From assembly GCA_937891015.1 (NCBI GenBank), contig CALAPY010000058.1:36726-100725 (forward strand): a stretch of DNA of 64,000 nt, given 5' to 3'. The notes under the pieces are model-generated. The model saw only the letters and a list, made by a program, of their open reading frames with translations, was not told where the DNA came from and made no database searches. The DNA comes from UBA2108 sp002713215 (GTDB lineage: Bacteria > Bacteroidota > Bacteroidia > Flavobacteriales_G > Salibacteraceae). Made by a program: the position numbers and the translations under genes. Shown here piece after piece: positions 19,889 through 28,201 of this stretch (within the stretch, counting starts at the first letter, position 1; every line of letters begins with the position of its first letter).

Positions 19889-20629
19889 ATGAGATTTAGT
19901 TTTCTTCCTTTAGTAGTGTTATCCATTGGATTTTCGTCCTGCGCATCACTAAATCAATCCCTTAAATTCGAGGAAGACGACATCTATTATACCAACGATT
20001 TTCAGCACCGATTAAACAAGCAGGCACTTCTCATGAATGAGAATGTAGCCATGCCCGATTCTACCTGGGAATATTTTGATGAAAGTTATGCAAACTCTAT
20101 TCGCCCATCGTATGCCAGGCAACTTGAGAAGTTTGATTCTTCAGATTCTTCCGAATATTACTTAGTGGATAACGAGCGCGAATACGATCCCTACAATTCA
20201 AGCAACAGAAATTCAAATTGGGTTTCTAATGTGGGTGTTGGAGTAGGAGTTGGAACGTACTACGGTTACAATGCCTATTACGGTGGTTACCAACCCAACT
20301 ATTATACTTCTTCCAATTACTATAATCGTTCTTACGTTAGTCAAAGAAACCAGGTTCAGGCTCCCAGTAGTTACGAACCAAGGTTAACCCGGTATAGTCC
20401 CGGGGCTAATTCAAGAGTTGTTACCCCGACCTCGGCTCCCAAGCGCACTACAAAACCATACATCAACCCAAATCCAGGGTATAATACCAATCAGAGTAAT
20501 ACGTTCAATGGGAACAACAGGCAGTATCGCTCCAATGGATCTGGTTCAAGTGGAGGATTTAATAATTCTAGATCAGGAGGTGGAAGTTATACTCCATCAG
20601 GAACAGTAAGGGGCTATCAAAGAAGGTAG
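19889..20629 (+). CDS. Tyr/Gly/Ser/Asn-rich lipoprotein of unknown function
   Basis: About 246 residues. The start at 19889 gives a lipoprotein signal with lipobox GFSSC. An acidic N-terminal part is followed by a low-complexity C-terminal half: VGVGVGTYYGYNAYYGGY, NYYTSSNYYNRSY, then Gly/Ser/Asn repeats. Such tails occur in Bacteroidota surface lipoproteins. I do not recognise a domain. The stop shares one base with the GTG start of the next gene, implying coupled expression of the two envelope proteins. Confidence 0.7.
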   Translation: MRFSFLPLVVLSIGFSSCASLNQSLKFEEDDIYYTNDFQHRLNKQALLMNENVAMPDSTWEYFDESYANSIRPSYARQLEKFDSSDSSEYYLVDNEREYDPYNSSNRNSNWVSNVGVGVGVGTYYGYNAYYGGYQPNYYTSSNYYNRSYVSQRNQVQAPSSYEPRLTRYSPGANSRVVTPTSAPKRTTKPYINPNPGYNTNQSNTFNGNNRQYRSNGSGSSGGFNNSRSGGGSYTPSGTVRGYQRR

Positions 20630-22092
20630 TGCGTTCTGTAGTTTCATTTGTTTTATTGATTTGTTGTTTTGCTTCTCAGGGGCAAACAATTAGCGATGCA
20701 CTATTGTTTGGGCAAGACCAAAAATTGGGCACCGCCCGATTTATGTCAATGAGTGGAGCATTTGGCACATTGGGGGGAAATTCGTCTTCGGCCATTATAA
20801 ATCCAGCAGGTATAGGTGTTTATCGCAGAGGCGAGTTGGGTCTTTCCTATGGTATCTCTTCCCAGGGACTAAGCACTTCCCATTACGGGTCAACTTCCAA
20901 TGATATGCTTAACGCGAGCAAATTGACAAACTTCACGTTGGTCTTTAGCAATCCTTTGTATGAAAGTGATTGGAAAAAATTCAACGTTATGTTCTCTTAC
21001 AATCGAAGGAACAACTTTGATAGTCAGTATACCTATGAGGGAGTAAATCAGGAGAGTTCTAAATTGGATCGCTACCTGTTTGACATTTTAGAAAGACATG
21101 TTTTTATAGAAGAGTTGTACGAGCAATTTCCATTTGGTGCCGGATTAGCTTGGGGGAGTGAATTAATTGATACGCTCGACGGAAACTATTTTCATCACCT
21201 TGAATCTTATGGACATGAGCAGCGGCTTCATGGAAAAACTACAGGAGGCATTGGTGATTATTTTGTTGGAATAGGAGCCAATTACAATGATAAATTATAC
21301 ATAGGTGCCACCTTGGGAATATCTGCTCTTAACTACACATTGGAATCTACTTATACTGAAACACCCACCGCATCTAATACCAAAACGTTTTTAACCAGTT
21401 GGTCCGAAAAATCGACCCTGGATATTTCTGGTCGTGGATTAAATATTAAATTGGGTTTGATCTATTGGATTCAGGAAAAAATGAGAATAGGATTGTCCTA
21501 TGCTAGCGGAACTTCATTTCTCATCAACGAACGATACGTAAAAAACATGGAAGCCAATTGGAAAGATCGAGATCAAACCTTTGCCAATTCTCCTGATGGA
21601 TTTAATGAGTATCGTTACATTTCTCCCTATAACATTACACTATCCTATGCATTGGTCGATAAGTATATAGGGAGTATTGATTTGGATGCGGAATGGGTTA
21701 CTTATGGAAGAATGAAATTTGACAGGGTAGCTGGCTTTCCCGTAGATTTTACTGAGGTCAATGGAGAGATAAATGATAACGTGGGTCCGGCACTTAACCT
21801 TAGAGTGGGTGGTGAGCTCCTATTGGGTTCTTTTTTGTTAAGGGGTGGAGGAGCCGTATATGGCAACCCGGTAAAGCATAAAGAATTTTTTAACCGTTAT
21901 TCTATTTCCGGGGGAATTGGTTATCGTATAAAACGAGCAACTTTTGATGTCGCCTATTCTTATCTGGGTTCAACTACCTACGAAACAAATATTCATTACG
22001 CTAAAAACATTCGACTTCAACCATCAACGGCACAGTTACATGCCCATCAACTTATTTTAACCGCCGGGTTTAAGTTTATTAAGTTGGAGTAG
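20629..22092 (+). CDS. OmpP1/FadL-like outer-membrane transport protein
   Basis: 487 residues starting at GTG, with a signal peptide ending ASQGQ. The N-terminal FGTLGGNSSSAIINPAGIG is the hatch-region motif of the OmpP1/FadL/TodX family, followed by a large beta-barrel with aromatic-girdle strands. FadL-type channels admit hydrophobic molecules such as fatty acids. The substrate here cannot be inferred. The 3' end overlaps the convergent thioesterase gene by 14 bp. Confidence 0.8.
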   Translation: MRSVVSFVLLICCFASQGQTISDALLFGQDQKLGTARFMSMSGAFGTLGGNSSSAIINPAGIGVYRRGELGLSYGISSQGLSTSHYGSTSNDMLNASKLTNFTLVFSNPLYESDWKKFNVMFSYNRRNNFDSQYTYEGVNQESSKLDRYLFDILERHVFIEELYEQFPFGAGLAWGSELIDTLDGNYFHHLESYGHEQRLHGKTTGGIGDYFVGIGANYNDKLYIGATLGISALNYTLESTYTETPTASNTKTFLTSWSEKSTLDISGRGLNIKLGLIYWIQEKMRIGLSYASGTSFLINERYVKNMEANWKDRDQTFANSPDGFNEYRYISPYNITLSYALVDKYIGSIDLDAEWVTYGRMKFDRVAGFPVDFTEVNGEINDNVGPALNLRVGGELLLGSFLLRGGGAVYGNPVKHKEFFNRYSISGGIGYRIKRATFDVAYSYLGSTTYETNIHYAKNIRLQPSTAQLHAHQLILTAGFKFIKLE

Positions 22093-22546
22093 AAGTTGCG
22101 GCTGAATCGGACTTATCCTTTAATTCTATGAGGGTAGCTTGCGAAACTGCACAAAGCTTTTCTTCCCCATTTTTTACCGCATAAACTTCAGCCTTACAGA
22201 CTGTAAGTGTTTTGCCGTGTTTCAATACGTTAGACCTTCCTATAAGCAATTCACCATCTCCTGGAGACATTAAGTTGAGCTTGAATTCTACCGTAAGAAC
22301 CGATGAGTTTTCATCCATTAAAGAGAAACTTGCATATCCCGAAGCGTTATCCGCAACCGTACTAATTATGCCGGCGTGGAAAAATCCATGTTGCTGAGTT
22401 AAGCTTTTATCATAGGGTACGTGAATTTCACAAAAACCAGGTTTTACATCAATCAACCTGGCCCGGATAAGTTCCATAAACTTTTGGCGATCGAAACTCT
22501 CCTTAACCTTAGTTTTAAAATCCGGAAACTTAGGCTTGAATGTCAT
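22079..22546 (-). CDS. PaaI-family hotdog thioesterase
   Basis: About 155 residues. The hotdog fold is shown by QQHGFFHAGIISTVADNASG (active-site region) and the VEFKLNLMSPGDGELLIG strand pair. Family members hydrolyse acyl-CoA thioesters. Two ATGs are possible: 22546, chosen because it clears the upstream stop, or 22561, which would overlap the upstream gene by 11 bp. It is co-directional with the PCMD-like gene and probably co-transcribed. Confidence 0.85.
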   Translation of the reverse strand: MTFKPKFPDFKTKVKESFDRQKFMELIRARLIDVKPGFCEIHVPYDKSLTQQHGFFHAGIISTVADNASGYASFSLMDENSSVLTVEFKLNLMSPGDGELLIGRSNVLKHGKTLTVCKAEVYAVKNGEEKLCAVSQATLIELKDKSDSAATSTPT

Positions 22547-22550
22547 CGCT

Positions 22551-23480
22551 CTATTGAACAATAATTTTCTTCCTAAAATATTGGTTGTTTGCCTTTACAA
22601 CACAGACATATATACCGGGGGTAATATTATCCAGTTCCACCAAATCCATTTCCTGGGTCTTAAGGTTAGCCTGTTCTTTCCCCATTAGGTTGTAAACCGA
22701 AAGCTCAACTTCTTTGCTTGCTTCATAATTCCTTAGGTCGAAGTGGATTTTTTCCCTTGAGCTATAAATGGATATTTTTTCAATAGCATTGATTTCCTCA
22801 ACCTGAACCGGGTTATTGTAAATCAATTCCAGATCATCAAAGTGGGCGATGCTTTTTTCAACCCCATTGGTGCCGTTACCCGAGGATAGAACCAGGATAA
22901 TATATTCAGGTGTCTCCGAGGTTAAATAATCGAAAGGAACGGAAAAGCGAGTCCAGGTATCAGCTTTTTTACTTGGTATGTCAAAATTGGCCGTTGCAAT
23001 ATAATTGGTTTTGGCAGCATCGGGAGCTTTAGCTGTTCCTTTATGGATCACTGCGAGTGCCGAACCATAGTCAGTACCTGCCGGATCATATTTGTACCAG
23101 CCTACCAGGCTGTCGGGCTTGTACTTTAATGGGGTATTCCATTTGTCGTCAGCCACATCAGTTGCAACGTAAGACTTCGTTACATCAGCATTTGCATGAA
23201 CCAATACGTTAGTTAAAATACCAGTCGCTACTGTTCCAAATACTTTTTTATTCTCCAGTTCAACACATTTGGACCCGGAATGAGCGTTTCCTGCTTCCGA
23301 TAGAACTGTTGGTGCAAAGTTGGCCAAGGTAGATGGGGTAGCAGTTTTTAATGAACTCCAATTTACAGGTTCTGCCTTGTTACCACTGCCTTCCCAATCC
23401 TCGAAACCAGGATTTTCAAGTTGTTGGGCAGTTAACCCTGCACTTAAGGTCATGCACACCAGGAATATTATTTTTTTCAT
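22551..23480 (-). CDS. Secreted PCMD-like protein with T9SS sorting domain
   Basis: 309 residues: a signal peptide (ending GLTAQ), then a beta-sandwich-like domain starting ENPGFEDWEG with the KPDSLVGWYKYDP motif that I associate with the Bacteroidota putative carbohydrate-metabolism (PCMD) family. The final 75 residues resemble a T9SS type A sorting domain (LSVYNLMGKEQ then TPGIYVCVVKANNQYFRKKI). Probably a surface carbohydrate-binding or -processing protein. The PCMD call is from memory of the family pattern. Confidence 0.7.
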   Translation of the reverse strand: MKKIIFLVCMTLSAGLTAQQLENPGFEDWEGSGNKAEPVNWSSLKTATPSTLANFAPTVLSEAGNAHSGSKCVELENKKVFGTVATGILTNVLVHANADVTKSYVATDVADDKWNTPLKYKPDSLVGWYKYDPAGTDYGSALAVIHKGTAKAPDAAKTNYIATANFDIPSKKADTWTRFSVPFDYLTSETPEYIILVLSSGNGTNGVEKSIAHFDDLELIYNNPVQVEEINAIEKISIYSSREKIHFDLRNYEASKEVELSVYNLMGKEQANLKTQEMDLVELDNITPGIYVCVVKANNQYFRKKIIVQ

Positions 23481-23548
23481 AGTAGATTTTTTAGGTGTGC
23501 CTAAAGTATAAAATATCCTTGCAGGTTTATTTGGTCATATAAAACAGA

Positions 23549-23585
23549 AAGCCTCACGAGTAAGTACTAATTTCTCGTGAGGCTT
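23549..23585 (-). terminator. Rho-independent terminator
   Basis: A perfect 12-bp inverted repeat (23549-23560 and 23574-23585) with a 13-nt loop, followed on the minus strand by a T-rich tract. It lies 27 bp past the stop of the secreted-protein gene that ends at 23612. Confidence 0.85.
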
Positions 23586-23611
23586 ATTGGGTGTAGAGAA
23601 CCGAAGATGTC

Positions 23612-24127
23612 CTATGGTAACCAGCGTATGCTTAGAGTGTTATTGGCGGCATTATAGCTCCAAATAATGTCATCCTGATAAGTAGGTGTATAGGTGTTTG
23701 CTCCTTGACATGAGCCGTCTAACGCGGCTCCGTTATCAGTTCCGCTATCATCTACATATGGTCCGCTAGGGCAATTTTGAGTAGGAGTCATAACATCGTT
23801 ATCAATTTGTACGTGCCTTACGTTTGCTGGGATTGCAAAGGAGCGAATTTCAAATTCAGTAGGCTTAGCTCCAGCAGGTAAATTCCAGGTTACGTAGTGT
23901 CCACCGCCACCGGTTCCCGTCCAGGCAACAAAGTGCCAACCGCTCCAAGATTGAGCACATCCTGAATATTCATCGGCATATCGAATTCTCATTTCTACGT
24001 CACATCCGGTCGACTTAGTAGATAAATTTTGCATGGTAACTACATCGGTAGTTTGAGAATAAATTTTGCTGGATAGCATAAGAACACCTATAAGCACCAG
24101 TGCAGAAAGTAATCTTGATTTTTTCAT
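23612..24127 (-). CDS. Secreted protein of unknown function
   Basis: 171 residues with a clear signal peptide (MKKSRLLSALVLIGVLMLSSKIYSQ). The mature part is rich in Thr, Gly, Trp and has five cysteines, which may form disulfides outside the cytoplasm. It contains a Gly-rich turn TGTGGGGHYV and ends in an SIRWLP strand, which looks all-beta. There is no sorting domain. I do not recognise the family. The 5' untranslated region holds a short inverted repeat (24148-24165), and a strong terminator follows, so it is a monocistronic unit. Confidence 0.65.
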   Translation of the reverse strand: MKKSRLLSALVLIGVLMLSSKIYSQTTDVVTMQNLSTKSTGCDVEMRIRYADEYSGCAQSWSGWHFVAWTGTGGGGHYVTWNLPAGAKPTEFEIRSFAIPANVRHVQIDNDVMTPTQNCPSGPYVDDSGTDNGAALDGSCQGANTYTPTYQDDIIWSYNAANNTLSIRWLP

Positions 24128-24147
24128 AATAATTTAAGTTTAGTAAA

Positions 24148-24165
24148 TCGTACAATTTGGTACGA
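24148..24165. repeat. Short inverted repeat in the leader of the secreted-protein gene
   Basis: Arms TCGTAC (24148-24153) and GTACGA (24160-24165) with a 6-nt AT-rich centre, 20 bp upstream of the start at 24127. Possible operator or small mRNA hairpin. Confidence 0.35.
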
Positions 24166-24280
24166 CTTGAATTAATAAAAATGAATTCTACTAAGGTCGA
24201 AAGTAAATGAATAGCTATCAATAGGGGAAACCCCTCATTTTGATGTTTAGAATTTCAGATACGAATTGAAGTATAAAAAA

Positions 24281-24304
24281 AGCCCCTCCAAATGGAGAGG
24301 CTTT
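24281..24304 (-). terminator. Terminator of the nif3-DUF164 operon
   Basis: Arms of 10 bp with one mismatch (24281-24290 and 24293-24302) and, on the minus strand, a run of seven T after the stem. It lies 27 bp past the DUF164 stop codon. Confidence 0.8.
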
Positions 24305-24331
24305 CTTAAATATTATGAATGTTGAAGTCGT

Positions 24332-25114
24332 CTATGCAGATGCAAAAACTTTTCCCATTTTTTCTTGTTCTTCAGTTGCCATTTCATTGTCAACCAAAAT
24401 GCGTCCGCAATGCTCGCTTACGATAATTTTCTTACGCGCTCTAAGATCAATTTCTCTTTGAGGCGGAACCTTAAAGAATGAACCGTAAGTTGCTCCGTCA
24501 ATTACCGGTACTACCGCCAATCCATTTTTAGAATTATCTCTAATTCTTTTATAGGCAACAAGAAGACGCTCTTCAATGTCTTTTTCATACTTCTCAGATA
24601 GCTTGGTTAAGGAGCTTTCTGCTTTTTCATTAGCAGCTACAATGTTTCCAAGTTCGTCTTGTTTAACTCGAAGGTCTTCTTTTCTTTCGTTTAGCTTATC
24701 AACGGCAATTTCCAGAATCTCATCCTTATTGGCAATCTTAGCGCCATATTCGTTAATTCTTTTGTTTGCCAATTCAATTTCCAGGGTTTGGTATTCAACT
24801 TCCTTAGAAAGAGCTTCGTACTCCCTGTTGTTTTTAACGTCGTTCAATTGAGTTTTAAACCGGGCGATTTGAGTTTCAGATTCTTTAATAGCGATTTTCT
24901 TTTTTCCTATTTCAGCATCCAAATGCACTTTTTCCTCGTTTAGTTTGTCCACACGAGCTTCAATTTCCTTAATCTCTTCCTCAAGGTTAACAACCTCTTT
25001 AGGTAATTCTCCGCGAGTAGATCGTATTTTATCAATTTGAGAATCGATTAACTGTAAATCATAAAGTGATCTTAGTTTTTCTTCAATTGATAAAGTACCT
25101 TTCTTTTTAGCCAT
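24332..25114 (-). CDS. DUF164 coiled-coil protein with degenerate C4 zinc ribbon
   Basis: 260 residues. Residues 20-185 are a long coiled coil. The C-terminus aligns with the C4-type zinc ribbon of DUF164, including KVPPQREIDLRARKKIIV and HCGRILVDNE. The first cysteine pair is replaced (GATYGSF where CGGCF is expected) and the first Cys of the second pair is Ser (SEHC), so only one of four zinc ligands remains. It follows nif3 by 10 bp, an arrangement seen in other Bacteroidota. Function unknown; a nucleic-acid or envelope role has been proposed for relatives. Confidence 0.82.
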   Translation of the reverse strand: MAKKKGTLSIEEKLRSLYDLQLIDSQIDKIRSTRGELPKEVVNLEEEIKEIEARVDKLNEEKVHLDAEIGKKKIAIKESETQIARFKTQLNDVKNNREYEALSKEVEYQTLEIELANKRINEYGAKIANKDEILEIAVDKLNERKEDLRVKQDELGNIVAANEKAESSLTKLSEKYEKDIEERLLVAYKRIRDNSKNGLAVVPVIDGATYGSFFKVPPQREIDLRARKKIIVSEHCGRILVDNEMATEEQEKMGKVFASA

Positions 25115-25124
25115 ATTCGCTTCC

Positions 25125-26219
25125 TTAGTAATAGTTTACAGGGTTAGTATTAACCCCCGATAAATGGACGGCAAATTTATTAAAATTTTCCTTTAAAAAA
25201 TCGACAATTAAATGTGCTGTAAACTGCTCACTTTCGTAGTGTCCAATGTCCGCAATTACAACCTTGTTTTCGTGGTCAAAAAATTCGTGATATTTGAAAT
25301 CCCCAGTAATAAAAATATCAGCTTTAGCTCCAATTGCCTTTTTGAGTAAAAAGCTTCCAGCCCCGCCACACCAGGCTATTCGCCTAACTTTGCTGTCCGG
25401 GTTTCCCGTGTGCCTGATTACTTTGAGGTGAAAGGTTTTTTTAAGGATATCGAAGAAATCCGATAGCGTTATTTCATCAGCCAACTCACCAACCATTCCT
25501 GATCCAACGTAGGTATTTTCATTTTCTATAGAATAGATTTCATAAGCAACTTCTTCGTAAGGATGGAATTGAAGGAGGTTTTTTATAACCTTTTGCCTTA
25601 AATAAGTTGGTAGTACCACCTCAATTTTGGTTTCACTTTCTGAATGTAGTTTTAGTTTTTCTCCAACGTAAGCGTTAGAATTCTCCAGGCCCCGAAATGT
25701 CCCAATACCTTCCTGGTTAAACGAGCAGGAATCGTAATCACCAAGTTTACCCGCACCAGCTTCAAAAAGTTTATTTCGTAGTTCTTCCACCTTATCATTT
25801 GGACAATAAGTAACCAGTTTTTCCAGCGTTCCTTTTTGTGGTGCCAATATTTTCGGTTCTTTAACCCCTAGTAAATTTCCAATCTTATAATTGACACCGG
25901 TGGTTACACTATCCAGGTTGGTATGCATAGCATAAATGGCAACGTCATTTTTTATTGCCTTAATCAAGGTTCGCTCCACATAGGTATGGCTAGTTATTTT
26001 TTTTAACCCCTTAAACACGATCGGGTGGTGGGCTATGATTAGATTACAACCCAGTTTTATGGCCTCGTCAATGGTATCCTCAATAGAATCCAGGCAAACC
26101 AAAACACCAGAAACCACCTCTTTTGGATTGCCACAGATTAGCCCGGCGTTGTCATAATTCTCCTGATAAGATGGCGGAGCCCATTCTTCCAGTTTATCAA
26201 TAATTTCTGCTATTAACAT
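25125..26219 (-). CDS. Nif3-like dinuclear metal centre protein (DUF34)
   Basis: 364 residues. N-terminal Nif3 half with the metal ligands His64 and His65 in IIAHHPIVFKG; a CutA-like insert (about 130-235, VTYCPNDKVEELRNKLFEAG); and a C-terminal half with the remaining ligands in GDFKYHEFF and DIGHYESE. The long form with the insert is the usual Bacteroidota and Firmicutes type. Possible roles include cyclohydrolase-like or metal-chaperone activity, not settled. Confidence 0.92.
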   Translation of the reverse strand: MLIAEIIDKLEEWAPPSYQENYDNAGLICGNPKEVVSGVLVCLDSIEDTIDEAIKLGCNLIIAHHPIVFKGLKKITSHTYVERTLIKAIKNDVAIYAMHTNLDSVTTGVNYKIGNLLGVKEPKILAPQKGTLEKLVTYCPNDKVEELRNKLFEAGAGKLGDYDSCSFNQEGIGTFRGLENSNAYVGEKLKLHSESETKIEVVLPTYLRQKVIKNLLQFHPYEEVAYEIYSIENENTYVGSGMVGELADEITLSDFFDILKKTFHLKVIRHTGNPDSKVRRIAWCGGAGSFLLKKAIGAKADIFITGDFKYHEFFDHENKVVIADIGHYESEQFTAHLIVDFLKENFNKFAVHLSGVNTNPVNYY

Positions 26220-26239
26220 ATAAAGATTAAAATGAAGTT

Positions 26240-26269
26240 CAAAGGTATTGTGTTAGGGCTAATAGCAAA
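26240..26269 (-). promoter_or_regulatory. nif3 promoter
   Basis: On the minus strand, TTTG (26266-26269) is followed after 18 nt by TACCTTTG (26240-26247). Both elements match the Bacteroidota -33/-7 consensus. It is back-to-back with the lpxK promoter. Confidence 0.7.
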
Positions 26270-26279
26270 TAAATACTTA

Positions 26280-26287
26280 TAAATTTG
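26280..26287 (+). promoter_or_regulatory. lpxK -7 promoter box
   Basis: TAAATTTG, 11 bp before the lpxK ATG at 26299; the predicted transcript has a very short leader. Confidence 0.6.
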
Positions 26288-26298
26288 CCGCCCCTATT

Positions 26299-27369
26299 AT
26301 GCGAGTACTTAGACTTTTACTTTATCCGTTCGCCCTTATGTACGGAATGGTGGTCCTCATTCGAAATTTTCTTTTCGATATGGGAATTTTACCGGTAAAG
26401 TCATTTCCGTATCCTGTCATTAATGTTGGTAATCTGGCAGCCGGAGGAACAGGTAAATCACCCCATGTTGAATATTTGGTAAAATTGATTCAAAGCAAAT
26501 TTGAGGTTGCTACGCTAAGTCGTGGCTATGGCCGTAAAACATCGGGCTTTGTAGAAGTAAATGAGAATTCTACATTCTTTGATGTTGGTGATGAACCCCG
26601 AATGTTTTACAGCAAATATCCCAATGTAAAGGTTGCGGTAGATGCCAATCGCAAGCGAGGTATTGAGCGATTAAAGGAGCTATATCCAAAGATTAAGTGT
26701 ATCATTTTGGACGATGCATTTCAACATCGTTCGGTTTCCGCGGGTCTGAATATTCTCTTAACCGAATATTCAAGGTTATACATCAATGATCTGCTTTTAC
26801 CGTCGGGTTACTTGAGAGAACCACAACTTGGTGCAAAACGAGCCGATTTTATTATTGTTACCAAGTGTCCTTCTATTTTTTCACCCGTTGATGCACGGGC
26901 TATAAGGACTAAACTCAATTTAAAGGAGTATCAAACAGTATATTTCAGCTATTTCAAATATAGGAACCTGGTACATGTTTATGATAAGCAAAAGGAAGAT
27001 GTTCCTGAAATGAATCAAAAGTTGAACGTGATTTTGCTGACTGGGATTGCCCGTGCGAAGAATATGTATTTCGCTATTAAAGACAAGGTGAAGAGCATCG
27101 AACATCTCAATTTTCCCGATCACCATGTTTTTACCATGTCCGATATTAATAGGGTTACAAAAGCCTATAGGGATTTAAAAGCCGATAATAAAATCATACT
27201 TACTACCGAAAAAGACGCCATGCGATTACTGGTTCCTGGTATTGAAGAGGAGCTGGGTGGCTTACCAATATATTACGTTCCGGTGGAAGTCGAATTTCAC
27301 GGAAACGACAAGAAAGAATTTGATGAAAACATTCTAACCTATGTTAAAAGATATACAGGAGGCTATTGA
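26299..27369 (+). CDS. lpxK: Tetraacyldisaccharide 4'-kinase
   Basis: 356 residues. It phosphorylates the 4' position of the lipid A disaccharide at the inner membrane. The N-terminal hydrophobic segment (1-30) anchors it to the membrane. The P-loop AGGTGKSP is at 48-55, followed by LSRGYGRKTSG, DEPRMF and the DDAFQHR Walker-B-like motif, all diagnostic. Its 3' end overlaps the next gene by 29 bp. Confidence 0.95.
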   Translation: MRVLRLLLYPFALMYGMVVLIRNFLFDMGILPVKSFPYPVINVGNLAAGGTGKSPHVEYLVKLIQSKFEVATLSRGYGRKTSGFVEVNENSTFFDVGDEPRMFYSKYPNVKVAVDANRKRGIERLKELYPKIKCIILDDAFQHRSVSAGLNILLTEYSRLYINDLLLPSGYLREPQLGAKRADFIIVTKCPSIFSPVDARAIRTKLNLKEYQTVYFSYFKYRNLVHVYDKQKEDVPEMNQKLNVILLTGIARAKNMYFAIKDKVKSIEHLNFPDHHVFTMSDINRVTKAYRDLKADNKIILTTEKDAMRLLVPGIEEELGGLPIYYVPVEVEFHGNDKKEFDENILTYVKRYTGGY

Positions 27370-28156
27370 TTACATTAAGGCCCAAACCATAACAATTCCC
27401 AAAGTGGGAATTATTATGGGATCGGGGCTAGGTGGGCTGTCCGATAAAATTGATATTGAGTGTAGTTTCGACTATGATGATATCCCTCATTTTGCAGTTT
27501 CTACCGTTGAAGGGCATGCCGGAAAGCTGCTTATCGGCAAGTTGGGTGGTGTTGATGTTATGGCCATGGCAGGCCGGTTTCATTACTATGAAGGCTACAG
27601 CATGAATCAGGTGGTATTCCCAATTCGTGTTATGAAATTCCTGGGAATAGAAACCCTTTTTCTGTCCAATGCCAGTGGCGGTGTAAATCCCGATTTTTCC
27701 ATTGGTGATATCATGGTTCAAAACGATCACATTAATCTGTTTGGGGATAACCCACTTATGGGCCCAAACATTGATGAATTAGGACCGCGATTTCCGGATA
27801 TGAGTGAACCCTATTCCCACCGACTTATTAAAATGGCGTTTGAAATTGCTGAAAACCAGGGGTATAAATTGCAGGTTGGTTCTTATGCGGGTGTTAGTGG
27901 TCCTTGTTTAGAAACTCCGGCAGAATATCAATATGTGAGAAACATTGGAGCCGATGCGGTTGGTATGTCTACTGTACCCGAGGTAATTGCTGCGAGGCAC
28001 ATGGGAATTCCATGTTTTGCAATGAGTGTAATTACCGATTTAGGGGTACCTGGAAAAATAGTAAAGGTGACTCACGAAGATGTTCAGGCCGCCGCCGCTA
28101 AGACTGAACCAATAATGACTGATATAATAACACAGATACTTGGTCAACTGAACTAA
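27341..28156 (+). CDS. punA: Purine-nucleoside phosphorylase (class I, trimeric type)
   Basis: 271 residues. Splits inosine and guanosine with phosphate to base plus ribose-1-phosphate. Motifs: GIIMGSGLGGLSDKI (phosphate loop), MAGRFHYYEGYS, SNASGGVN and MSTVPEVIAARHMGI (purine/ribose region). The start at 27341 fits other family members (MLKDIQEAIDYIKAQT) and creates the overlap with lpxK, suggesting coupled translation. Confidence 0.94.
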   Translation: MLKDIQEAIDYIKAQTITIPKVGIIMGSGLGGLSDKIDIECSFDYDDIPHFAVSTVEGHAGKLLIGKLGGVDVMAMAGRFHYYEGYSMNQVVFPIRVMKFLGIETLFLSNASGGVNPDFSIGDIMVQNDHINLFGDNPLMGPNIDELGPRFPDMSEPYSHRLIKMAFEIAENQGYKLQVGSYAGVSGPCLETPAEYQYVRNIGADAVGMSTVPEVIAARHMGIPCFAMSVITDLGVPGKIVKVTHEDVQAAAAKTEPIMTDIITQILGQLN

Positions 28157-28176
28157 AATTGACCTTTTATTATCCA

Positions 28177-28184
28177 TAAATTTG
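28177..28184 (+). promoter_or_regulatory. gatB -7 promoter box
   Basis: TAAATTTG, 17 bp before the gatB ATG at 28202. Confidence 0.6.
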
Positions 28185-28201
28185 CGCCACGTTTCATAAG
28201 A

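Noticed and set aside
24223..24235. AGGGG-AAA-CCCCT hairpin as a terminator
   Set aside because: Short stem without a T-run, positioned between a gene start and another gene's stop; no clear function.
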